A stretch of DNA of 39,370 bases. Source: an uncultured Bacteroidales bacterium (GTDB lineage: Bacteria > Bacteroidota > Bacteroidia > Bacteroidales > UBA932). The notes beneath the pieces are model-generated. The model searched no databases and was not told the origin of the DNA. It saw nothing but the letters and a program-made list of their open reading frames with translations. Positions within the stretch are counted from its first letter, which is position 1. Each line of letters opens with the position of its first letter. The DNA lies in the NCBI GenBank assembly GCA_944323345.1, contig CALUSC010000018.1:1-39370 (forward strand), given 5' to 3'. The position numbers were made by a program, and so were the translations under genes. Positions 1 to 7,208 of this stretch are shown piece by piece.

Positions 1-13
1 GATTTGTTTACTT

Positions 14-41
14 GGTGAATCCGGCTCACCTCATCTTTTTT
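14..41 (+). terminator. Possible rho-independent terminator on plus strand
   Basis: A 5-bp perfect stem (GGTGA at 14-18, TCACC at 26-30, 7-nt loop) is followed five bases later by six T residues (36-41). It could end a plus-strand transcript entering from outside the window. The stem is short and the T run is not directly adjacent. On the minus strand the same hairpin lies downstream of the tRNA-Arg half and could instead be part of whatever interrupts that tRNA. Confidence 0.3.
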
Positions 42-62
42 GTGCCTTGCCCCCTGCCATAC

Positions 63-102
63 GTTTAGGAAACTTCCATTCTATCCGTTGAACTACAGGG
101 CC
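63..102 (-). tRNA. 5' half of tRNA-Arg(CCU), interrupted just past the anticodon
   Basis: Read on the minus strand from 102, the sequence gives a 7-nt 5' acceptor strand (GGCCCTG), a D-arm with AGTTCAACGGATAGAAT, a 5' anticodon stem GAAGT and a loop TTCCTAA with anticodon CCU at 69-67. This matches the usual bacterial tRNA-Arg that reads AGG. The 3' anticodon stem should read ACTTC but reads ACGTA, and no variable loop or T-arm (GGTTCGA-type) follows. Possible explanations are a decayed tRNA with an internal deletion (CAGGGGGC downstream weakly resembles a 3' acceptor strand), an element inserted at the anticodon loop, or an intron-containing gene whose 3' exon lies beyond the window. It sits 18 bp after rpmF on the same strand. 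Confidence 0.55.
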
Positions 103-120
103 AATGACAGAAGAATCAGC

Positions 121-303
121 CTACTCGGCATTCTTCTGGATAATCTGGCGACCTCTATAGTAGCCACACTCAGGGCATACTCTATGATACATAACAGTCG
201 CACCACAATTAGAGCAGGTAGCCAATGTAGGGACTACAGCCTTATCATGTGTTCTTCTTTTGTCTCTTCTCTGCTTGGAGACTTTGTGTTTCGGATGTGC
301 CAT
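121..303 (-). CDS. rpmF: 50S ribosomal protein bL32
   Basis: This 60-residue protein is the large-subunit protein bL32. It starts MAHPKHKVSKQRRDKRR, the basic N-terminal tail that threads into 23S rRNA, and carries a zinc ribbon with two CxxC pairs (CSNC and CPEC) between about residues 32 and 46. The length is normal for the family. It follows the DUF177 gene by 31 bp on the same strand, a pairing conserved across most bacteria. In many genomes plsX and fabH come next; here the next feature is the tRNA-Arg half. There is no Shine-Dalgarno sequence, only an A/T-rich leader, as is usual in Bacteroidota. Confidence 0.97.
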   Translation of the reverse strand: MAHPKHKVSKQRRDKRRTHDKAVVPTLATCSNCGATVMYHRVCPECGYYRGRQIIQKNAE

Positions 304-334
304 TTTATTATAATTTTTACGTTTTCTTCACCAT

Positions 335-865
335 TCAACTGCCGAACAACCCTTCCAGGACCGCAAAAGGATTACCGCTGTCCTTTCGGTTCCCTGCGGA
401 AACGTTTTCGTGTTCCAGATACTTCATCACAGACTCATTGCACTCTCCGTCAGGATGAGTGCGCCTCATCGGCAATGACAGGCATACATAATCGTATATG
501 ACCTGAGCCATATCAAGTTCCGCTTCATCGGACGGCACTCTGACTATTTCCCTGCCGGAATCAGTCATATCGGCTTCATCTGCAGTTCCGCTCCCGAACT
601 TGACACTTAACCTGGCTACGGTATCCACCGGAATGACCAGAGGTTCGAGACATCTGTCGCAGGCCACCGTGACATTTCCGGACATCCGGCAATCTATTCC
701 TATATACTCCCCCGACTTTTCCGTTTCAATGGAAATGTCCAGAGATGCATCCAGGATCTCGGCATTTTCAAAACTTTCAAAAAACTTTCTGTCCACAAAA
801 GTCCGGGACAGACTCCTCCCCTGAGGCAATCCATTTAAAGGTATCAAAAAATCGCTTTTATCCAT
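335..865 (-). CDS. DUF177 / YceD-family protein
   Basis: A 176-residue protein of the DUF177 (YceD) family, found next to rpmF in most bacteria and linked in the literature to 23S rRNA or ribosome maturation; its exact function here is inferred from the family. A central CDRC motif lies in a segment typical of the family and a further Cys occurs in DGEC near the C-terminus. An open frame continues upstream to 892, but a -7 promoter box occupies 890-897, so the ATG at 865 is the sensible start. It is the first gene of the DUF177-rpmF unit and has its own promoter downstream of typA. Confidence 0.88.
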   Translation of the reverse strand: MDKSDFLIPLNGLPQGRSLSRTFVDRKFFESFENAEILDASLDISIETEKSGEYIGIDCRMSGNVTVACDRCLEPLVIPVDTVARLSVKFGSGTADEADMTDSGREIVRVPSDEAELDMAQVIYDYVCLSLPMRRTHPDGECNESVMKYLEHENVSAGNRKDSGNPFAVLEGLFGS

Positions 866-889
866 AACCTGTAAATAGATTTGAGCGTG

Positions 890-920
890 CAAAGATAGAA
901 AGAATTTTTATAAAATCAAT
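890..920 (-). promoter_or_regulatory. Bacteroidota-type promoter for DUF177-rpmF
   Basis: On the minus strand the -7 box TATCTTTG (897-890) fits TAnnTTTG. ATTG (920-917) supplies a -33 element 19 bp upstream. Transcription should begin about 7 bp past the box, leaving roughly 18 nt before the ATG at 865. The -33 element overlaps the stop codon region of typA. Confidence 0.7.
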
Positions 921-2715
921 CTAAATTTCCGCTTTTTCTTTTCCTCTCTATTTCATCAAGAATGATTTTCCTGATTCTCATAGACTTAGGTGTCACTTCC
1001 ACAAGCTCGTCTTCCTGAATATATTCAAGCGCCTCTTCCAGAGAAAACTCGATAGGCGGAGGCAGCATGACCTTGTCATCACTTCCGGAAGCTCTCATAT
1101 TCGTGAGTTTCTTGGTCTTGCATATATTGATGTTAAGGTCGCGCTCTCTGGTATGTTCGCCGACGACCTGCCCTGCATATATTTCGTCGCCAGGATTCAC
1201 GAAGAAGCGGCCTCTGTCCTGAAGCTTGTCCATGGAATATGCCACGGCCACACCTGTTTCGAGAGATACCAGCGAACCGTTTGTACGCTTTTCGATATCG
1301 CCCTTATACGGCTCGTAACCCTTGAAACGGTGAGCTACGACAGCCTCGCCCTGTGTAGCGGTAAGGAGATTGCTTCTCAGCCCCATGAGACCTCTGGCCG
1401 GAATATCGAAATCAAGATGCGTCCTGTCTCCCCTGGCCTCCATGTGGATCAGAGCTCCCTTCCTTCTGGTAGCTATCTCGATAGCCTTGCCTACAAATTC
1501 TTCAGGGACCTCGATGGTAAGATTCTCTATCGGCTCGCAACGCTGTCCGTTGATAGTCTTGTCCAGCACTTTCGGCTGTCCGACCTGCAGTTCGAAACCT
1601 TCCCGTCTCATGGTTTCTATAAGGACCGAAAGATGAAGGACTCCCCTTCCATAAACCACGAACGAATCGGCATTAGGACCCGGCTTCACTCTAAGGGCAA
1701 GATTCTTTTCAAGTTCTTTCTCAAGCCTTTCCTTAAGATGCCTTGATGTCACGAACTTACCTTCACGTCCGAAAAACGGCGAGTTGTTGATGCAGAACAA
1801 CATACTCATCGTAGGTTCATCCACCTCGATAGGCGGGAGCGGTTCCGGATTCTCGAAATCCGCCACAGTATCCCCTATCTCGAACCCTTCGAGGCCTACG
1901 ACTGCACAAATATCGCCGCACTGCACCGTATCGACCTTGGTCTTGCCCAGACCGTCGAAAACCATCAGATCGCGGATTTTCTGCTTCTGTATAATATCAT
2001 AGCGTTTGCACAGACTGATATTCATCCCTGATTTCAGTTCGCCCCTGGTCACCCTGCCTATGGCGATCCTTCCCACGTAAGGAGAATACTCAAGAGACGA
2101 AATCAGCATCTGCGGGGTCCCCTGGTTATTTGCCGGAGCCGGTATCACTTCAATGATTGTATCGAGAAGAGGGGTTATGTCACCCGTCGGCTTTTTCCAG
2201 TCATAAGACATCCAGCCCTGCTTCGCACTCCCGTACAGAGTCTTGAAATCCAGCTGATCATCGGTGGCATTCAATGAAAACATAAGGTCGAATACCTCTT
2301 CCTGCACTTCATCCGGCCTGCAATTCTGCTTGTCTACCTTGTTGACCACCACTATCGGTTTTTTACCCATCTCAATGGCTTTCTGCAGCACGAAACGGGT
2401 CTGCGGCATACATCCCTCGAATGCATCCACCAGAAGAATCACGCCGTCGGCCATATTGAGGACACGCTCGACCTCGCCGCCGAAATCGCTATGCCCCGGA
2501 GTATCTATAATATTTATTTTCACGCCCTTATACGGAACGGACACATTTTTGGCAAGAATAGTGATACCACGCTCCCTTTCCAGGTCGTTGTTGTCCAGTA
2601 TCAGTTCTCCCATCTTGTCCTCCCTGGCCTGTTTGGCCTGGTAGATCATCCTGTCCACGAGGGTCGTCTTTCCGTGATCGACGTGCGCGATAATCGCAAT
2701 GTTTCTAATCTCCAT
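916..2715 (-). CDS. typA: Ribosome-associated translational GTPase TypA/BipA
   Basis: This 599-residue protein is a full-length TypA/BipA, an EF-G-like GTPase that binds the ribosome and helps assembly and translation under stress. The G1 loop AHVDHGKTT is at residues 10-18, followed by the switch/G3 motif DTPGHSDFGGEV and the G4 motif NKVDK. The beta-barrel domain II, the EF-G III/V-like domains and the TypA-specific C-terminal domain are all present by length and by motifs such as RGLMGLRSNLLTAT. The ATG at 2715 directly precedes the canonical MEIRNIAIIAHVDHGKTT start. It is divergent from guaA and shares a 122-bp intergenic region with it. The DUF177 gene follows from a separate promoter. 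Confidence 0.97.
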   Translation of the reverse strand: MEIRNIAIIAHVDHGKTTLVDRMIYQAKQAREDKMGELILDNNDLERERGITILAKNVSVPYKGVKINIIDTPGHSDFGGEVERVLNMADGVILLVDAFEGCMPQTRFVLQKAIEMGKKPIVVVNKVDKQNCRPDEVQEEVFDLMFSLNATDDQLDFKTLYGSAKQGWMSYDWKKPTGDITPLLDTIIEVIPAPANNQGTPQMLISSLEYSPYVGRIAIGRVTRGELKSGMNISLCKRYDIIQKQKIRDLMVFDGLGKTKVDTVQCGDICAVVGLEGFEIGDTVADFENPEPLPPIEVDEPTMSMLFCINNSPFFGREGKFVTSRHLKERLEKELEKNLALRVKPGPNADSFVVYGRGVLHLSVLIETMRREGFELQVGQPKVLDKTINGQRCEPIENLTIEVPEEFVGKAIEIATRRKGALIHMEARGDRTHLDFDIPARGLMGLRSNLLTATQGEAVVAHRFKGYEPYKGDIEKRTNGSLVSLETGVAVAYSMDKLQDRGRFFVNPGDEIYAGQVVGEHTRERDLNINICKTKKLTNMRASGSDDKVMLPPPIEFSLEEALEYIQEDELVEVTPKSMRIRKIILDEIERKRKSGNLD

Positions 2716-2738
2716 ATATATAATTCAAAAAAGGACTG

Positions 2739-2746
2739 CAAAAGTA
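2739..2746 (-). promoter_or_regulatory. -7 promoter box for typA
   Basis: The minus strand reads TACTTTTG, an exact TAnnTTTG match, 24 bp upstream of the typA ATG. I see no -33 TTTG at ideal spacing; a TTTG lies 14 bp upstream. The region to the guaA box is very A/T-rich. Confidence 0.55.
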
Positions 2747-2811
2747 GAAAATTCTCCAATCAAAATAAAGTTTTTATTTTATTTTTACTCTTTAAAACAA
2801 AGTTTTTATAT

Positions 2812-2819
2812 TATTTTTG
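2812..2819 (+). promoter_or_regulatory. -7 promoter box for guaA
   Basis: TATTTTTG fits TAnnTTTG and lies 18 bp before the chosen guaA start. This supports initiation at 2838 rather than at the upstream in-frame codon at 2817, which lies inside the promoter box. No good -33 element is visible. Confidence 0.6.
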
Positions 2820-2837
2820 CGCCAAACTTTTCTGGAA

Positions 2838-4415
2838 ATGACTGAAAAAATCATCATTCTCGACTTCGGGTCGCAGGTAACGCAGCTTATCGGCCGCAGG
2901 CTCAGGGAACTGAACGTATATTGCGAGATATACCCTTACAACAAGATTCCCGCTCTGGACGAAACGGTCAAAGGTGTCATCCTGTCCGGCAGCCCGTTCT
3001 CCGTCCGCGACGAAAAGGCTCCGCAGGCTGATCTCGGCGGGATAAAAGGGGTCTTGCCGCTGCTGGGAATCTGCTATGGCGCACAATATCTTGCACACAA
3101 ATACGGCGGTGAAGTCAACGCCTCCATTGCAAGAGAATACGGGCGGGCAATGCTTGATGTAACCGATCCCGGTTCTCCGCTTCTGAAAGGAATATCGCAG
3201 CATTCACAGGTCTGGATGTCTCACGGAGACACTATAGCCCGCCTTCCTGAAGGTGCGGAAGTAATCGCGTCTACGGCAGATGTCGAAAATGCAGCATATA
3301 GTATTAAAGGTGAACAGACATACGCAGTACAGTTCCACCCGGAAGTATACCATACTGTCGAAGGGAGCAGGATACTGGCGAATTTCGCATTGGGCATCTG
3401 CGGGTGCAAAGGAGACTGGACGCCGGCTTCATTCATTGATACCACCATTGCGGAGCTGAAAGCGAAGCTCGGAGAAGACAAGGTGATTCTGGGTTTGAGC
3501 GGAGGAGTGGACTCCACTGTCGCGGCTGTGCTCCTGAACAAGGCTGTAGGTCATAACCTGACATGCATTTTCGTAAACAACGGGCTTCTCAGGAAAAACG
3601 AGTTCGAAGATGTCCTGGCATCTTATAAGGACATGGGGCTGAATGTTATAGGTGCTGATGCCTCAGCGGATTTCATAAGCCGGTTGAAAGGCGTTACGGA
3701 CCCTGAACAGAAACGCAAGATAATAGGCCGCCTGTTCATCGAGACTTTCGACAAGTATGCCCACAGTATAGAAAATGCCAGATGGCTGGCTCAGGGGACC
3801 ATTTATCCTGATGTGATAGAGTCTGCATCAGTAAACGGACCGTCATCCACCATCAAGTCGCACCACAATGTAGGCGGACTTCCTGAGAAAATGAACCTGA
3901 AGATAGTGGAACCTCTGAGATCCCTCTTCAAGGACGAAGTCAGAAGAGTCGGACGCGCCCTGAAAATCAAGGAAGAGCTGATAGGAAGACATCCTTTCCC
4001 GGGCCCTTCCCTCGGAATAAGGATTCTCGGCGAAGTGACGGAAGCCAAACTGGCCATATTGCGGGAAGCGGATGACATATTCATCCGCGGACTTCGCGAA
4101 TATAAAATAGAAGGAGTCCCGTCGGCATCGGATCCTACAATGACAGCCACGAACCTCTATGACTCGATATGGCAGGCCGGAGCCATGCTTCTCCCGGTTA
4201 AAAGCGTGGGAGTCATGGGAGATGAGAGGACTTACGAATATACAATAGCCCTTCGCGCAGTCATATCCACAGACGGGATGACAGCCGACTGGGTACATCT
4301 TCCGTATGATTTCATGGCAAAGGTCAGCAATGATATCATAAACAAGGTACGAGGAGTGAACCGCGTAGTCTATGACATCAGCTCGAAACCGCCTGCAACC
4401 ATAGAATGGGAATAA
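2838..4415 (+). CDS. guaA: GMP synthase (glutamine-hydrolysing)
   Basis: This 525-residue enzyme converts XMP to GMP using glutamine and ATP, the last step of guanine nucleotide synthesis. The N-terminal class I amidotransferase domain carries the nucleophile Cys79 (GICYGAQ) and the His/Glu pair 167/169 (FHPE). The ATP pyrophosphatase domain has the PP-loop SGGVDS at 221-226. The C-terminal dimerisation domain ends with the characteristic KPPATIEWE. The ATG at 2838 begins [13 protein letters not shown], the usual family start; an in-frame codon at 2817 would add seven unlikely residues. rmuC follows after about 20 bp in the same direction. Confidence 0.97.
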   Translation: MTEKIIILDFGSQVTQLIGRRLRELNVYCEIYPYNKIPALDETVKGVILSGSPFSVRDEKAPQADLGGIKGVLPLLGICYGAQYLAHKYGGEVNASIAREYGRAMLDVTDPGSPLLKGISQHSQVWMSHGDTIARLPEGAEVIASTADVENAAYSIKGEQTYAVQFHPEVYHTVEGSRILANFALGICGCKGDWTPASFIDTTIAELKAKLGEDKVILGLSGGVDSTVAAVLLNKAVGHNLTCIFVNNGLLRKNEFEDVLASYKDMGLNVIGADASADFISRLKGVTDPEQKRKIIGRLFIETFDKYAHSIENARWLAQGTIYPDVIESASVNGPSSTIKSHHNVGGLPEKMNLKIVEPLRSLFKDEVRRVGRALKIKEELIGRHPFPGPSLGIRILGEVTEAKLAILREADDIFIRGLREYKIEGVPSASDPTMTATNLYDSIWQAGAMLLPVKSVGVMGDERTYEYTIALRAVISTDGMTADWVHLPYDFMAKVSNDIINKVRGVNRVVYDISSKPPATIEWE

Positions 4416-4436
4416 CAGCCCAGCCACGTCGTGCCT

Positions 4437-5756
4437 ATGACCGTCATCACTCTCATTGCGGCGATAATAGCCGCAGCAGCTGTTTCAGCATTTATAGTAT
4501 ATGCCCTTTATTCTTCCGGGAACAAGTCTCTGGAAAGGGAACTTCAGGCCAAGGATGCGGAAATCCGGATACTGCAGACCAGAATCGAGACTCAGGAAGA
4601 GGCTCACAAGCGTGTGGAAACCGAAATCAGACTTTCCGGAGAAAAGGCTCTGGAAGAGGTAAAGCGCACGCACGCCGAAGCTCTGGAAAAGCAGATCGCG
4701 GCCCTGAAAGCTGAAATGAAAGCTGAGACAGACGAAATATTGAGGAAACGTGAAGAGGAACTCAATAAAAAGGCCCACGAAACTTTTTCCACGATAACCG
4801 GAGGCCTGGAAAAAGATATCAGGAACATGAAGGAAGCCTTCGAATCCAACAAGAAGACACAGTCGGAAACTTCTTCCGCGATGAAGGAAAGTCTGGCCAA
4901 CGCCATAAGGAATCTCGAGGAAAACACCAGATCCATAGGAAACAAGGCCGACAATCTGGCGGATGCCCTGCGCGGACAGAACAAGATGCAGGGAATCTGG
5001 GGAGAAACCATACTTGAAAAACTGTTTCAGAGCGAGGGATTCATCGAGGGGATAAATTACGACAAGGAAGTGACTCTCCGCGACAGCAAAGGCAATGTGT
5101 TGAGAAATGAAGATTCAGGTGCGAAAATGCGGCCTGACTACATTATCCATTTTCCGGACAACAACGATGTCGTGATAGACTCGAAAGTCTCCCTGACGGC
5201 ATTTTCCGACTACATGCAGGCCGGAGACGAAGCTGCCAGGAAAGATGCTTCGGCCAGAAATCTTGCCGCAATAAACGAACAGGTCAGAAACCTGTCAGGG
5301 AAAAATTATTCGTCATATCTTGCTCCCGGACACAGAATGCTGGACTATACTGTCATGTTCATTCCTACATACGCGGCCCTGCAGCTCGCCTACAGCGAAG
5401 ACAGGAATGTCTGGAGAGACGCCTTCAGCAAAAACGTCCTGATCACTACGGAAGAGACTCTCATGCCGTTCCTGCGCATGATCACCATAGCATGGAGAAA
5501 TACAGAACAGGTAAGGAATCAGGAAAAGATCATCGCCGGAGCATCCAGGATGGTCGAAAGGGTGGCAGATCTGGTAAAAAATTTCGAAGTGCTGGGCAAG
5601 AAACTGGAAGACGCGCGGGAATCTTATGAGAAATGCAATTCAAAACTCAAGAACTCAGGCCAGAGTATAGTAAAATCCGCCCAGGATGTAGTCAGACTGG
5701 GAGTCCCTGTCAGCAAGAACAAATCCGTAGAGGATATCGAACTGCTCGAAAACTAA
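4437..5756 (+). CDS. rmuC: DNA recombination protein RmuC homologue
   Basis: A 439-residue RmuC-family protein. The family limits recombination at inverted repeats in E. coli and has a nuclease-like core; the biochemical activity is poorly defined. An N-terminal membrane segment (about residues 4-26) is followed by a long Lys/Glu-rich coiled coil (about 30-180). The conserved RmuC core follows, with GxWGExxLEKLF, an MRPDYIIHFPD segment, VIDSKVSL and FIPTYAAL. A GTG at 4431 could also serve as start and would add two residues. The 3' end overlaps the convergent gamma-carbonic-anhydrase gene by 4 bp. It is probably co-transcribed with guaA. Confidence 0.92.
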   Translation: MTVITLIAAIIAAAAVSAFIVYALYSSGNKSLERELQAKDAEIRILQTRIETQEEAHKRVETEIRLSGEKALEEVKRTHAEALEKQIAALKAEMKAETDEILRKREEELNKKAHETFSTITGGLEKDIRNMKEAFESNKKTQSETSSAMKESLANAIRNLEENTRSIGNKADNLADALRGQNKMQGIWGETILEKLFQSEGFIEGINYDKEVTLRDSKGNVLRNEDSGAKMRPDYIIHFPDNNDVVIDSKVSLTAFSDYMQAGDEAARKDASARNLAAINEQVRNLSGKNYSSYLAPGHRMLDYTVMFIPTYAALQLAYSEDRNVWRDAFSKNVLITTEETLMPFLRMITIAWRNTEQVRNQEKIIAGASRMVERVADLVKNFEVLGKKLEDARESYEKCNSKLKNSGQSIVKSAQDVVRLGVPVSKNKSVEDIELLEN

Positions 5757-6262
5757 TCTTCCCTGTACCAGGTCTTGTATTCGAGATAGCCGGAGGCATT
5801 GCCGTGCGCCATCGCAGTGACAGCCGCTGAACCGTCCTTAACCTTGCGTGCAGGAACTCCTGCGTATATTCCGGGCTCCAGAACAGAACCGGACAGAACT
5901 ACCGCTCCTGCCGCTATGACAGTGCCATCAGGGACCACTGCATTGTCCATGACCACCGCCCCCATCCCGACAAGCACGTCGTTTCCTATTACCGCCCCAT
6001 GCACTACCGCATTGTGTCCTATGGATACGTCATCGCCAATCTTCACCACCGACCTGCGGTTCGTAGCATGCATCACGGCTCCGTCCTGGACATTTACCCT
6101 GTTGCCGAGAGTAATGCTGCCTACATCCCCTCTCAGGACAGCTCCGTACCATATACTGCAGTCATCTCCCAATGAGACATCGCCGACCAGTACGGCATTA
6201 TCGGCAATAAAGGAGTTCCTGCCGATGACCGGCCTGCAGCCGTTCAATTCCTTTAGAATCAT
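5753..6262 (-). CDS. Gamma-carbonic-anhydrase-like hexapeptide protein
   Basis: A 169-residue left-handed beta-helix protein of the gamma-carbonic anhydrase/PaaY/YrdA family. The three expected zinc ligands are visible as His65 (VMHAT), His83 (SIGHNA) and His88 (VVHG). Hexapeptide repeats run from about residue 12 to 135 and a short helical tail follows. Family members are homotrimers with the metal at subunit interfaces; some hydrate CO2, others have no proven substrate, so the activity here is uncertain. The ATG overlaps the stop of the upstream dehydrogenase gene by one base, which suggests translational coupling. It is the last gene of the Bat array and ends inside rmuC. Confidence 0.88.
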   Translation of the reverse strand: MILKELNGCRPVIGRNSFIADNAVLVGDVSLGDDCSIWYGAVLRGDVGSITLGNRVNVQDGAVMHATNRRSVVKIGDDVSIGHNAVVHGAVIGNDVLVGMGAVVMDNAVVPDGTVIAAGAVVLSGSVLEPGIYAGVPARKVKDGSAAVTAMAHGNASGYLEYKTWYRED

Positions 6263-7188
6263 TACCAGCCTTTTGCAATATTGTCTGCAATCATTCCGAC
6301 CAGGCGGGCCCTGGCTTCAACGGACGCCCATGCGGTATGCGGTGTCATCGACAGCCTCTCCGCATGCCTGACCGTGGAGAGAGGATTCATGGCAGACAAC
6401 GGTTCCGATGAATACACATCCAGCCCTGCCCCGGCTATGATACCGTCATCGATAGCCTTGGCCAGAGCGGTTTCATCCACAATTCCTCCACGTCCCATAT
6501 TTACGATGACAGCCTCACGCTTCATCAATGAAAGTTCCTTTCCGCCTATCAGCCCGGCAGTCCTGTCGTTAAGAGGAGCATGGACCGATACCACATCGGA
6601 CACGGACATCAGTTCCTCAAGAGACACACTCGGATAATCGGTACAATGAGACGTTCCCGAAGTCGAATAATATATGACCTTCATGCCGAACGCACAAGCC
6701 ACCTGGGCAACACGCTTTCCTATCGTTCCCATTCCGACTATGCCCATAGTCTTCCCGTCCAGCTCGAAAAACGGCAGTGACACATCAGTGAAAAGTCCGC
6801 TCCAGGAATACCTTCCTGACTTGACTTTGGCATCATAATATGGAAGATGTCCTACCAGATTAAGGATATGCATGAATGTCGACTGGACTACGGATTCCGT
6901 CGAATATCCCGCGACATTCCTGACGGGAATTCCTTTCTTTGCCGCATACTCCAGGTCGATATTGTTGACCCCGGTAGCCGCTTCACAGATCAGTTTAAGA
7001 TTCGATGCGGCATCGATAAGTTCCGAAGTAACTTTTATCTTATTGATTATAAGGACATCGCAGTCTGTCACCCTTTCGATGACCTGCTCAGGTGAAGAAG
7101 TCTGCCAGCAGACCAGGTCACCCAATCTTTCTATCGGAGCAAATGATATGTCGCCAAGAGTGGCTGCATCCAGAAATGTTATTTTCAT
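6262..7188 (-). CDS. D-isomer-specific 2-hydroxyacid dehydrogenase
   Basis: A 308-residue NAD-dependent dehydrogenase of the D-2-hydroxyacid family, closest in style to glycerate/hydroxypyruvate reductases; the substrate cannot be told from sequence. The dinucleotide-binding GMGTIG is at 152-157. The catalytic triad is Arg233 (MGRGG), Glu262 (SSEP) and His284 (TPH). I chose the ATG at 7188 because the protein then begins MKITFLD, as homologues do. An alternative ATG at 7212 would overlap the BatD-BatE stop in an ATGA arrangement and add eight residues. It lies between the Bat genes and the gamma-carbonic-anhydrase-like gene with no room for a separate promoter. Confidence 0.9.
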   Translation of the reverse strand: MKITFLDAATLGDISFAPIERLGDLVCWQTSSPEQVIERVTDCDVLIINKIKVTSELIDAASNLKLICEAATGVNNIDLEYAAKKGIPVRNVAGYSTESVVQSTFMHILNLVGHLPYYDAKVKSGRYSWSGLFTDVSLPFFELDGKTMGIVGMGTIGKRVAQVACAFGMKVIYYSTSGTSHCTDYPSVSLEELMSVSDVVSVHAPLNDRTAGLIGGKELSLMKREAVIVNMGRGGIVDETALAKAIDDGIIAGAGLDVYSSEPLSAMNPLSTVRHAERLSMTPHTAWASVEARARLVGMIADNIAKGW

Positions 7189-7208
7189 ATTACCGGGAAT
7201 TACTTCAA

